This document shows, piece by piece, positions 33,814 to 42,095 of a DNA stretch of 64,000 bases. Origin of the DNA: CAVVMA01 sp963830715 (GTDB taxonomy: Bacteria; Desulfobacterota; Binatia; Binatales; Binataceae); the NCBI GenBank assembly GCA_963830715.1, contig CAWHNS010000006.1, positions 310,001-374,000 on the forward strand, written 5' to 3'. The position numbers and the translations under genes were made by a program. The notes under the pieces were generated by a model. It worked only from the letters and a program-made list of their open reading frames with translations. It made no database searches and was not told where the DNA came from. Within the stretch, counting starts at the first letter, position 1. Each line of letters opens with the position of its first letter.

Positions 33814-35160
33814 GGTGTATCTCCGGCGATCTGCTGGAGCTTTGCGATCGCGATTTCATGGTCGGCGAGCGCGCGGTAGTAACCTTGCGTCACGTTGAGT
33901 GCATCGACCGCCGCCGAAAGGACCGCCTGGAAGTCTGCTTTCCCGACCCGATATCCGTTCAGCGCGGCGGTGCGGGTCGCCTGCGACTGCGGGATGAGGC
34001 CGTCGCGATAGATGATCATCACGCGGCTCGCGGCGCGCGCGGCGATCGTCTCGGCGCGGAGCGTCAACTTGATTTCGAGCTCGCGCGCGCGGGTCTCGTT
34101 GTGTGCGGCTTGCTTTTCGAGCGTGGCCTGCTCGACCGCGGGTGTCTGCTTGCGCCAGAAATAGAGCGGCACCTTCGCGCCCATCGTCAGCATGTAGTAG
34201 TCGCGCAGTCCGGGGCCGGTCTTTTGGTACATGTAGCCGAAGCTGAAGTCGGGGAAGTAGTTTTCGCGCACGAGATTGAGCGCCTCAACGCTGCGCGTTT
34301 CCATCGCTTCGGCCATCTTGAGTTCGGGGGAGCGCTCGCTCGGGAGCTGCTGGAGCCGCTCGTCGATGGTCGAATCACCTGGTTCGACCTCGCCGATTGC
34401 GATGTCGGGCGAATCAACGTCGCGGCCGAGGATCATCTTCAATTCGGCCTGGCGCCGGCCGGCTTCCTGCCCGCGCATTTCGAGTTGCTCCAGAATCGAG
34501 GTGATTTCGAGTTGCGCCTTGCTCAGGTCCTGTTCCTGGCCCTGGCCGAGCCGGTATCGCGCTTCCGTGATTTTCTCGAATCTGCTGAAGCTCCTTTTGA
34601 CTCTCGCCGAGAATCTCAACCGCTTTTTGGAGGAAGAACAGCTCGAAGTATGATTCGCGTACTTTCTCGGCGGCCTCGCGCTGGGCGGCCTCGAAGCCCT
34701 GATGTGCATACTCGGATTCGGCCTTCGCCTGCGCGGCCTGTGACCGGAGCTTTGAGAGCCATGGCACGTCCTGCGAGACGCCGAGGCCGGTGTAGTAGAA
34801 ATCGCTGGTCTCGTAGCCCTCTAACGGACGCGGCCCGCCGACCGTGAATTCCTGAATCGTTACCTGAGGGTCGGGAAGCGTGGAGACTTGTACCGGAACC
34901 CTTGTGCTCGCCTCCCATCGATAGCGGGCAGCGGCGACCAACGGGCTATGCCGCATCGCCTCGTCAACCAGTGAGCCAAGAGTGCCGTCATTTGACACCG
35001 GTGTCCCGGCTTCCAGGAGCCTCGCGCCCGGTTCGGCATCAGCGAACAGGCCGGTGGCGCCGCTCAGGACGGCGGTCAGAACAAGAAAGCCAATTCGCGC
35101 AATCCTCGCGGGATCGCGACGGAGAGAACCCGTAATCAAGACATTCACCTCGCTCGCCAC
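33810..35160 (-). CDS. cusC: Outer-membrane efflux channel CusC/TolC type (frameshifted)
   Basis: TolC-family outer-membrane factor, about 450 aa. A signal peptide (IGFLVLTAVLSGATGLF) is followed by two repeats of long helices, for example LVDEAMRHSPLVAAARYRWE at the start and AEKVRESYFELFFLQKAVEI. An extra A near 34581 shifts the frame; EKITEARYRLGQGQEQDLSK continues in the next. The start is GTG at 35160, with an alternative GTG at 35148. It is the first gene of cusCBA, and no metal-responsive regulator is adjacent. Confidence 0.82.
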
Positions 35161-35282
35161 TTCCCTCGGCCACGGGGAAGCGGCCGATATGCACGCAGTA
35201 GTGGATTGCGACCGGCAGTCGGGCGCGCGAGTTCAGCGCACCGCGGACGGATCGCTACACGGAACCCACTGAAGCGAGGGAA

Positions 35283-35642
35283 TCAGATCTGAAGCGAACA
35301 GGTTTGGTCGAAAACGGCGGGGAAAGGAGCCGCCCTGCTGCACGGAACGGTGGGCAGCAGACTGCGCGATGCCGCGACGGTGTAGTTCGCTCCGGCCCGC
35401 ACGCGGGCGTCGGAGGCCGGCGGACGAGGCACCGTCGAGGACGCGACCTCGGCAGTTTCACTCCGCGGCGAGACTTTGCAGCACTGGCGGCTGCACGGGG
35501 CCGGGCTGTTGGCGCATTTGGCCGCGCAGCAGGCATCCGCGACGTTCTGCGATGCGAACGCGCAGCCGATCGCGGCCTGAAAGACCATCGCGAGAGCCAA
35601 CGTCGCCGAAAGGACCCGTTTCACAACCTCGAAAGTAGCCAT
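35283..35642 (-). CDS. Small exported Cys-rich protein, CC-x3-C-x6-C-x3-CC type
   Basis: A 119-aa protein starting at ATG 35642 with a signal peptide (LSATLALAMVFQAAIGCAFA). Directly after it comes ACCAAKCANSPAPCSRQCC, giving the spacing CC-x3-C-x6-C-x3-CC. The rest is low-complexity with one more Cys pair. The same Cys pattern and a similar signal sequence occur in the protein at 36329-36622. It lies upstream of cusCBA on the same strand. A metal-binding periplasmic role is likely but unproven; no known family was recognised. Confidence 0.6.
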   Translation of the reverse strand: MATFEVVKRVLSATLALAMVFQAAIGCAFASQNVADACCAAKCANSPAPCSRQCCKVSPRSETAEVASSTVPRPPASDARVRAGANYTVAASRSLLPTVPCSRAAPFPAVFDQTCSLQI

Positions 35643-35766
35643 GATCGCGCCATGAGGCAACTGCTGCATTCGCGATTCCCCTCCCGCCACGATCTGCGTC
35701 CGATGCGGTACGCCCGCGATGGAGCGAGCGCGGAAAAAAATCTGCGAGAGAGGTGACGCTACCTGA

Positions 35767-36087
35767 CTACCCCCGGACGTCAACGGCGCCGGAGCCAATC
35801 AGCGAAAGCACGGGGGTCTCCCCTGAGCCTTCGTCCTGAAGCGCGGGGCAGATGGAGATGAGGCGCTTCGCTCGCTCAAGGATCTCGACCGTCCCAGCGC
35901 GATCGCCTTCGGTCAATGCTCTCTTCGCATTCTCCAGCAACGAATTGTAACGGTCTGAGCAGGGGCCCGCATTGAGCGGCTCGGCTCCAGGATTTGAGGA
36001 CACTCGTGCGGGAACGGTCCGCGGCGCGAAACCTATGGCCAGTCCGCCTAGTGAAATGAATGCGAGAGCTACGAGAATTCGCTTCAT
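35767..36087 (-). CDS. Small exported protein, unknown function
   Basis: A 106-aa protein from ATG 36087 (MKRILVALAFISLGG signal). The mature part has a two-helix pattern (SDRYNSLLENAKRALTEGD, then AGTVEILERAKRLISICPAL) and two cysteines. It lies between the two Cys-rich genes and reads toward cusCBA. The helical hairpin could be TPR-like; no family was recognised. Confidence 0.5.
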   Translation of the reverse strand: MKRILVALAFISLGGLAIGFAPRTVPARVSSNPGAEPLNAGPCSDRYNSLLENAKRALTEGDRAGTVEILERAKRLISICPALQDEGSGETPVLSLIGSGAVDVRG

Positions 36088-36328
36088 GAAGTGCCCGAAC
36101 TGCAATCCCGATGCCGCCCTCCGAATTCTGCGTCAGAACCGGAAAAAGCGAAGATATCTCGGTTACAGCGAAGCGGCTTTTGCGGTCGTTTCGAGCACCT
36201 GCCCAACGGATAGACAACTTTCGTTGCTGCATCTTGCAAGCGTCTGCACGATCGCCGAGCCCCAGCTTGGGGCCGGACATGTTTTGGACAACCTTGCAAC
36301 GAGCGGCGCGAGGGGTTAGGTTTATTTT

Positions 36329-36622
36329 GTGAAGAAGGGGTTCATCGTTTTGCTTGCGCTGATGGTTGGGCTGCAGGCCGGTTTCGGCTGCGGCGCTGCG
36401 CAAGCAGCCCCGGTTATGGCGTGTTCTTGCTGCGGCCCGAATTGCCCGGTCTCTTCAGCGGCCTGCAATTCAACGTGCTGCCAGGCGCGGGGCGCTACTG
36501 TACAGGCGGTCTCTGCGAGGCCGATCCTTCCTTCCTTCCAAGCGCTCGCCAGTCTCGATCCATCCATTCGTGGCGATGCCAGCGCTCACTGGCATCGATC
36601 GGTCATCCGTAATCCACGATAG
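36329..36622 (+). CDS. Small exported Cys-rich protein, CC-x3-C-x6-C-x3-CC type
   Basis: A 97-aa protein from GTG 36329. The signal peptide FIVLLALMVGLQAGFGCGAA is followed by SCCGPNCPVSSAACNSTCC, with exactly the same Cys spacing as the protein at 35283-35642. Both also share an LA-x-MV-x-QA-GC pattern in the signal. It is transcribed divergently from the neighbouring small exported gene. The two seem to be paralogues of an undescribed family. Confidence 0.6.
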   Translation: MKKGFIVLLALMVGLQAGFGCGAAQAAPVMACSCCGPNCPVSSAACNSTCCQARGATVQAVSARPILPSFQALASLDPSIRGDASAHWHRSVIRNPR

Positions 36623-36790
36623 TCCCCCCGGAGCCATGAAATTGGCTCTCCTCTGTTCGCGACAGCTCTGATTTTCGCTCCTCCGTTCCGCGTTTTAGCT
36701 CGGGAGTTCTCGCGCCTGCCCGTGTGCAGGTATTCGAGGATTGAAGTAACAGCCCGGCCAGATTCAGGCCGGCGCTATCGGAGGTTTGTC

Positions 36791-37097
36791 ATGAAAGCCA
36801 GAACTGTTGGCGCTCTTTCGTTGCTCGCTACTACGATCGTCTCTCACCTCAGCATGGGCAGGGCCGGTCGGCATCCAGCGAAGTCCGTCGCCCGATCAGG
36901 CAACTGCGACCGCTCAACTCAAGAGTGAAAGGGAGCAAACCTCGCGCGCGATGCTGGAGCCAAACGCGAAGGGACCGCTGCTGGTGCGCTACATGGACCG
37001 CTACTCGCAACTGAACGATCTCATTAACCGCGTGCAAAACGGTCAGCGGGTTGCGCCGGACGAGATCGACCAGGCGTTGCAGCCGGCGAGCCGTTGA
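36791..37097 (+). CDS. Small exported protein, unknown function (frameshifted)
   Basis: About 100 aa. GGAGG lies ahead of ATG 36791, then the signal peptide MKARTVGALSLLATTIVSHL follows. A one-base insertion near 36868 moves the mature part into the next frame (SPDQATATAQLKSEREQTSR, then LLVRYMDRYSQLNDLINRVQ). It is helical, without cysteines in the mature part. It lies in the group of exported proteins around cusCBA. No family was recognised; the frameshift may be a sequencing error. Confidence 0.4.
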
Positions 37098-37195
37098 CGG
37101 CGGTGAGTTTGAGCCTGGCGCCGATCCTGTGGTCGAGCGGGATCGGCTCGGACGTGAAGAAGCCGATCGCGACGCCGATCGTCGGCGGGAGCGAA
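37097..37195 (+). pseudogene. Relic of a second cusA/RND gene
   Basis: A fragment of about 30 codons reading SLAPILWSSGIGSDVKKPI then ATPIVGG, matching the cusA product SLAPILWSAGIGSDVMKPI then AAPIVGG. The DNA matches cusA at 29213-29290 (opposite strand) at roughly nine positions in ten. Nothing of the rest of an RND gene flanks it. It directly precedes the ribosome-binding site of the next gene. It is either the end of a deletion that removed another efflux operon or a recombination scar. Confidence 0.7.
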
Positions 37196-37213
37196 AAGAT
37201 AGGAGGAAAAAAG

Positions 37214-37597
37214 ATGAAACGCGTAGCGGTGTTGTTCATATCGGTTCTCTTGCTGCTTGCTGCGGCTGCGCTGCCCACAACACGGGCGGTCGCTCAACAG
37301 GAGACCGTTACGGCCGACAACCTTGACCAAATGATCGCGAACATGAAGACACCGGCCGACCACGAGGCGATCGCCGCCTATTTCGACCAGGTGGCCGCAG
37401 ACGCCCGAAAAAAGGCCGAGCTTCATCACCACTCGGCCGAGACCTATCGGACGATGAAAATTGCGAAGCCCGTCGGTATGGCCAACATGTGCGATGCGAT
37501 AGCCGCGGATTTCGACAAAACCGCGACTGAAGCAGAGAGGCTCGCAAAGGCCCACCGCGAGATGGCCAAAAAGGCCGGCGGCCAAACCGGACAGTGA
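37214..37597 (+). CDS. Small exported helical protein, unknown function
   Basis: A 127-aa protein from ATG 37214, with AGGAGG seven bases upstream. A signal peptide ends near TTRAVAQQ. The mature part is two similar amphipathic helical units: TPADHEAIAAYFDQVAADAR with KAELHHHSAETYR, and CDAIAADFDKTATEAERLAK with AHREMAKK. It is rich in His and Met, compatible with weak metal binding. Similar helical exported proteins are common in environmental Gram-negatives, but no function is known to me. Confidence 0.55.
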   Translation: MKRVAVLFISVLLLLAAAALPTTRAVAQQETVTADNLDQMIANMKTPADHEAIAAYFDQVAADARKKAELHHHSAETYRTMKIAKPVGMANMCDAIAADFDKTATEAERLAKAHREMAKKAGGQTGQ

Positions 37598-37724
37598 GTT
37601 GAGGCCAAGCAGGGCGGCACAAGGCCGCCCTGCTGGGTAGCCGCCAGCGTAAGGACATCATCCCGCGCACTTCGGCAGTTCTTGTCATCCACCGGATTTC
37701 GTGAACCGGCCCACTAAACGCGCT

Positions 37725-37782
37725 TCAAAGGTGCTTCTATTTCGACACGAGCTGCGTTATGACTTTTGTATCAACCTCGATC
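37725..37782. repeat. Direct repeat, left copy (flanks the methyltransferase gene)
   Basis: 58 bp starting TCAAAGGTGCTTCTATTTCG and containing CTGCGTTATGACTTT. It matches the copy at 38616-38672 at 53 positions, with four mismatches and one indel. Weaker similarity continues 15-20 bp upstream through AAACGC. Confidence 0.85.
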
Positions 37783-37829
37783 GCTCGGTCCTTAGCAGAC
37801 GACAGGAACATCGAGGCGAGGGCCTTTTC

Positions 37830-38579
37830 GTGGCACTAAGCGCACATTCCAGCCTTCGCGGAATTCGCGAAGCGGTGCGCGAGGCATATTCCGCGGCGTC
37901 GAAGGAACCGCAAGGCAAGCATCCTTTCCCCGTCGGGAGATCTTTCGCAGAGAGCCTGGGCTATCCGAGCGACCTTCTCGCGCGGCTGCCGGCGGTCTCC
38001 GTCGAAGCGTTCTCGGGAGTTTCCAACGTGTCTGTCTCAGCGCAGATTTCTGCCGATGCGCGCGTCCTGGACCTGGGATGTGGGGCCGGTCTCGATTCGC
38101 TGATTGCCGCCATGCGGACCGGGCCGCGCGGAACAGTCGTGGGCGTGGATTTCAGCGCGGCGATGCTGGAACGAGCGCGCAAAGCTGCGTCCGAGACGAG
38201 TCTGGAGAACGTGATCTTCTGTCGCGCGGATGCGGAAGCGCTACCGATCAAACCCGGCTCCACAGACGTCGCCCTGGTCAACGGCATCTTCAACCTGAAT
38301 CCGTCGCGAGCGGCAATCTTCCGCGAACTCGCCCGCGTGCTTCGCAGCGGAGGTGTGGCTTACGTCGCAGAACTGATACTGCGCGAACCTCTTCCGCCGG
38401 AGGTTCACGCTAGCGAGGCAGACTGGTTCGCATGAATCGCCGGCGCCAAGGAAGGCGGTGCCTTCCTGGAGGAATTCCGCGCCGCCGGATTCGATGAGGC
38501 GACGATGCTCCGGACCAGCCGCAACGCGCGGACGAAGAGTCCGCACGTACTCGCGGCGGAAGTTCTGGCTCGAAGATAG
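37830..38579 (+). CDS. ArsM/AS3MT-like SAM methyltransferase, probable selenoprotein (Sec202 at TGA 38433)
   Basis: Read through an in-frame TGA, this is a 249-aa methyltransferase. Residues 79-87 (VLDLGCGAG) form SAM motif I, VVGVDFSAAML follows as motif II, and VNGIFNLNPSRAAIFREL aligns with the region of human AS3MT that carries Cys156 (here Gly152). ADWFA-TGA-IAGA aligns with AS3MT GECLGGA, so the TGA replaces the catalytic Cys206. The frame then continues with FLEEFRAAGFDEATM, as in homologues, to TAG 38577. A hairpin follows the TGA. GTG 37830 with GAGGCGAGG upstream was chosen; the longer frame is repeat sequence. The substrate (As, Se, Te or other) is open because one of the usual ArsM cysteines is absent. 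A true stop in a decaying gene is the alternative. Confidence 0.72.
38446..38469 (+). promoter_or_regulatory. Bacterial SECIS-like hairpin after in-frame TGA
   Basis: CCAAGGAAGGC (38446-38456), loop GGT (38457-38459), GCCTTCCTGG (38460-38469): eight continuous base pairs, a one-base A bulge at 38448, then two more pairs. The loop begins with G and lies 21 nt after the TGA. This fits the bacterial SECIS rule of a short stem with a small loop containing an early G about 16-37 nt downstream of the UGA. Confidence 0.7.
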
Positions 38580-38615
38580 GCTCCGGTTGAGCACTTCAGG
38601 CCCCGAAAACGCCGG

Positions 38616-38672
38616 TCAAAGGTGCTTCTATTTCGTCACGACCTGCGTTATGACTTTCGCATCAACCTGATC
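38616..38672. repeat. Direct repeat, right copy (leader of the ACAD gene)
   Basis: 57 bp matching 37725-37782 in the same orientation; the same TCAAAGGTGCTTCTATTTCG start. It ends 14 bp before the acyl-CoA dehydrogenase ATG, so it may be the original leader of that gene, with the left copy created when the methyltransferase gene came in. Confidence 0.85.
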
Positions 38673-38686
38673 TTTACGAGGACCAA

Positions 38687-39881
38687 ATGGATTTCACGCT
38701 TCCCCCCAAAGTCGAGGATTTGCGCACGCGAGTCCAAGCCTTCATGGACGCGAACGTCTATCCGGCGGAAAAGGCCCTGCACGAGCATCTGCTGAGCGAC
38801 AGCCACGAGGAACCCCAAATCCTGAAGGACGTCAGGAAGAAGGCGAAGGCCGAGGGGCTGTGGAACCTGTTCCTGCCCGACGAGAAGTACGGCAAGGGAC
38901 TCAAGAATTACGAATATGCCCCGCTATGCGAGATCATGGGCCGCAGCGCGATCGGCGCGCGCGCCTTCAACTGCATGGCGCCCGATACCGGCAACATGGA
39001 GATCCTGACCGAGTTCGGCACGCCCGAGCAGAAGAAGCGATGGCTGGAGCCGTGCCTCGAAGGCGCAGATCCGCACCTGCTTCTCGATGACCGAGCCTGA
39101 GACCGCCGGCTCGGACCCGACTACGCTTCGCACGCGCGCGGTGCGTGACGGCGACGACTACGTGATCAACGGCCACAAATGGTTCACCTCCGGCGCGATC
39201 GGATCGGCGTTCGCAATCGCGATGGTGGTGACCGACCCGGAAGCGGCGCCTCATCGCCGCGCCAGCCAGATAATCGTTCCGACCGACACTCCCGGCTTCA
39301 AGATCGTGCGTCCTGTTCCCGTGATGGGTCATACCGGCGGCGGAGGCCATTGCGAGGTCACCTACACCGATTGCCGCGTTCCCGCGACCAACATGCTGGG
39401 ACGGGAGGGCGACGGCTTCGGAATCGCGCAGGCGCGCCTCGGGCCGGGCCGAATCCATCACTGCATGCGCACGATCGGCGTCGCGGAGCGCGCGCTCGAA
39501 CTGATGTGCAAGCGCGCGAACACGCGCTACACGCACGGCAGCTTTCTGAAGGACAAGGCGAATATCCAGGAATGGATCGCCGATTCGCGAATCGAGATCG
39601 ACTCGACGCGCCTGATGGTGATGCACGCGGCGTGGAAGATGGACACGATCGGCAAGCGCGAGGCGCGGCAGGAAATCGCGATGATCAAGGTGATGGCGGC
39701 GAACATGGTGATGCGCGTGCTCGATCGCGCGATCCAGCTTTTCGGCGCCGCCGGCATGAGCGACGACCTGCCGATCGCCGGGATGTGGCGCCAGAGCCGA
39801 TCGCTCAGGATCGCCGATGGTCCCGACGAAGTTCATCGCATGACGATCGCGCGGCGCGAACTGCGCAAGTGGGCGGAATAG
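38687..39881 (+). CDS. Acyl-CoA dehydrogenase, ACAD10/11-like (frameshifted)
   Basis: FAD acyl-CoA dehydrogenase of about 398 aa. The N-terminal helical domain begins MDFTLPPKVEDLRTRVQAF. One extra base near 39066 interrupts CLEG and the next frame resumes at IRTCFSMTEPETAGSDP. DYVINGHKWFTSGAIGS and IQLFGAAGMSDDLPIAG follow, ending in RIADGPDEVHRMTIARREL, a pattern typical of the ACAD10/11 group. An APH-like kinase gene starts 2 bp after its stop, the split version of the kinase-ACAD fusion found in animals. GAGGA lies ahead of the ATG. Confidence 0.85.
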
Positions 39882-39882
39882 A

Positions 39883-40976
39883 GTGCCCGAACCAGTCGAA
39901 ATAACCCCCGAATACGGAGAAATCCGGTCCGAGGAGCAGCTCGACTGGGGCAAGCTCGCGGCCTATCTGCGCGACAAGCTCCCCGGCGCCGAGGCGCCGC
40001 TCGAGGTCAAGCAGTTCCGCGGCGGCCATTCCAATCTCACCTACCTGCTGCGCTTCGACGGCCGCGAATGGGTGATGCGCCGCCGCCGTTCGGACCGCTG
40101 CCGGTCGGCGGTCACGACATGGGCCGCGAGTATCGCGTGCTGTCCAAGGTGTGGACCGCGTTCAAGCCGGCGCCGCGCGGGATGCTCTACTGCGAGGACA
40201 CCTCGATAATCGGCGCGCCGTTTTTCATCATGGAGCGCCGCAACGGAATCCTGATCCGGATGCGCCAGCCGCTGCCGCCGGAACTCCCCAACGATCCGGC
40301 GACCTTCAGGCGGATCTCGGAGGGCTTCATCGATACGCTCGCCGATCTGCACGGCGTCGATTACGAGAGCGTCGGGCTGGGCGACCTTGGCAAGCCGGCG
40401 GGATTCGTCGAGCGGCAGATCAAGGGATGGATGGCGCGGTGGGAACGGGCGAAGACCCGCGAAGTCCCATTGATGGAAAAGCTCGGCGCGTGGTTCCTCG
40501 AGCATATGCCGGAGTCGCAGGCGCCGGCGCTAATCCATAACGATTTCTACCTGCACAACATCATGCTCGGCGCGGACGATCCGGGCCGGGTGGTCGGCGT
40601 GTTCGACTGGGAGATGTCCACGATTGGCGACCCGCTGATCGATCTCGGCGTTTCGATGGGCTACTGGCGCGATCGCACCGACCCGCCCGATCTTCTCGAC
40701 CTGAGCCAGGGCTACGTGCATACGCTGGCGCCGGGGTTCCTGACTCGCGACGAGATGGCCGCGCGCTACGCGAAGCGAACCGGACGCGACTTGAGCCATA
40801 TGGCTTTCTATCGGGCGTGGGCGCACTGGAAGAACGCGACGGTCGTCGAGCAGATCTACGCGCGCTACGCGCGCGGCCAGACCAGCGACCCGCGCTTCGC
40901 CAACATGGGCAACCAGGCCCCGGCGCTAGCCTACGCGGCCTCGATGGTGGCGTCGCAGTTGGGGTTCCGGGGGTAG
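39883..40976 (+). CDS. APH-like phosphotransferase paired with ACAD (frameshifted)
   Basis: About 364 aa, GTG start at 39883. The N-lobe has QFRGGHSNLTYLLRFDGREW. Loss of one C from a CCC run near 40085 shifts the frame, which continues PPFGPLPVGGHDMGREYRVL. The kinase core has IHNDFYLHNIMLG (HND catalytic loop) and GVFDWEMSTIGDPLIDLG. In ACAD10/11 the equivalent kinase phosphorylates 4-hydroxyacyl-CoAs so that the dehydrogenase domain can process them, which is the likely role here by analogy. Confidence 0.82.
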
Positions 40977-41102
40977 GTGCGGGGAGGCTTCTTTTCTCGG
41001 TGGGACGTTCTGCAGGCTGGCAGGGCCAATGGCGCGCCCTCGACCATGAGGAAGCCAGAGAGGGTGGCTTCATCGACACAAACAACCTGAGGGATCGCGC
41101 GC

Positions 41103-41567
41103 ATGGCAGATTTTGAGGCGAAGTCTGGGCCGGTTGAAGTGTTGGCGACCGGAATAGTTTTTTCCTTTGAAGGCAACCCTATTGAAGTTCGATTCGGTGC
41201 CGAACGGATGGGAATCATCTTCGTCTTTGTCGATGAACCACCGACGCCTCCAGGCCCTCCGCTTCGAGGGGGCGAAAGTCACGCCATACTTTCCAGCCCC
41301 GCGCCTCGCGTGACTGCGCGAGTTCCGGATCGCCTTACCCTCGAACTAACTCTGTTTAATTTTACAAGTGCATTGGGTCACGGACCCGATAAAGCAGCTC
41401 AAATTGGGAATCTCGGGCCCGATCCAATCTACCTTCATTATCGCGTGTTCGCGTTTGGTTCCAGCCTCGGCAAGGAACTTCATTTCACCGTCTTCGTTCG
41501 CAAGGAACCCCAACCTGTACCTACGCCTGCGCCGGCATCGGGAGGGCCAGAGCCCAATGCCAGATAG
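41103..41567 (+). CDS. Unknown soluble protein of a two-gene, lower-GC module
   Basis: 154 aa, starting MADFEAKSGPVEVLATG. It is rich in beta-strand-like alternation (IVFSFEGNPIEVRFG, then DRLTLELTLFNFTSALG and YLHYRVFAFGS) and ends in a Pro-rich tail. It has no signal peptide. Base and codon use are visibly less GC-rich than the ACAD and hydroxylase genes on either side, suggesting recent transfer. It overlaps the next gene by 11 bp. I do not recognise the family with confidence. Confidence 0.55.
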   Translation: MADFEAKSGPVEVLATGIVFSFEGNPIEVRFGAERMGIIFVFVDEPPTPPGPPLRGGESHAILSSPAPRVTARVPDRLTLELTLFNFTSALGHGPDKAAQIGNLGPDPIYLHYRVFAFGSSLGKELHFTVFVRKEPQPVPTPAPASGGPEPNAR

Positions 41568-41949
41568 GCCTCCCACTAGCGGCTTTTCACTTGATCAGCT
41601 TGCGGAAGGATCGACTCTCCATCCGAATGTACGGCAGGAGGTAATCATCACGACGAGTGATCGGGTGGAACTCTGCCTGATCCGCCATCAGAAGACCCTA
41701 GAATCGAGCCAAGACTGGCTCGTTCCTCTAGGCATACTACTGACCATAGTTCTGACTATGACCACTGCCGGTTTTAAGCCCGCTTTCGGCGCAAGCGGCG
41801 ATACTTGGCACGCCTTTTTCCTAATGGGCGGACTGATCTCGGCAATTTGGCTGATTATTACAGGACGTCGCGCCTGGACGACGTGGTGGAGTCCGCCGGA
41901 AATTGCAACGATCATCGAGGCCCTCAAAAGCAGTCCGCCGCCGCGATGA
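41557..41949 (+). CDS. Unknown membrane protein of the two-gene module
   Basis: 130 aa from ATG 41557, overlapping the previous gene by 11 bp. A soluble N-terminal part of about 50 residues (SGFSLDQLAEGSTLHPNVRQ) is followed by two membrane helices (WLVPLGILLTIVLTMTTAG and AFFLMGGLISAIWLIITG) and a short cytoplasmic tail. It shares the lower GC content. A soluble beta-rich protein coupled to a two-helix membrane protein could be an effector pair, but nothing in the sequence proves it. Confidence 0.55.
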   Translation: MPDRPPTSGFSLDQLAEGSTLHPNVRQEVIITTSDRVELCLIRHQKTLESSQDWLVPLGILLTIVLTMTTAGFKPAFGASGDTWHAFFLMGGLISAIWLIITGRRAWTTWWSPPEIATIIEALKSSPPPR

Positions 41950-42095
41950 TCTCACCGGCAATCAATGGATCCGGGCTTGATCGATCGTCCGGTGGGGTAG
42001 CTAACTCGATCAACACAGATTTAGCCCAGTACCCTCAGTTCCGATCAATTGCCGCAGGGCGCTAGGATACGCTATCTACAAATGCTGGGGTGCGC

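Noticed and set aside
37701..37829. Longer N-terminus for the methyltransferase
   Set aside because: The extra 43 codons are mostly direct-repeat sequence; GTG 37830 has a ribosome-binding site.
38433..38435. TGA as an ordinary stop with the gene ending there
   Set aside because: Homology continues for 48 codons in the same frame and a SECIS-like hairpin follows; a true stop would remove the conserved C-terminus.
37700..38680. Integron-type attC sites in the direct repeats
   Set aside because: AACGC and GCGTT form inverted ends, but the GTTATGA box does not fit GTTRRRY and there is no RYYYAAC partner or integrase.
42067..42078. 12-mer TACGCTATCTAC shared with about 51094
   Set aside because: Chance sharing of a 12-mer is expected many times in 64 kb.
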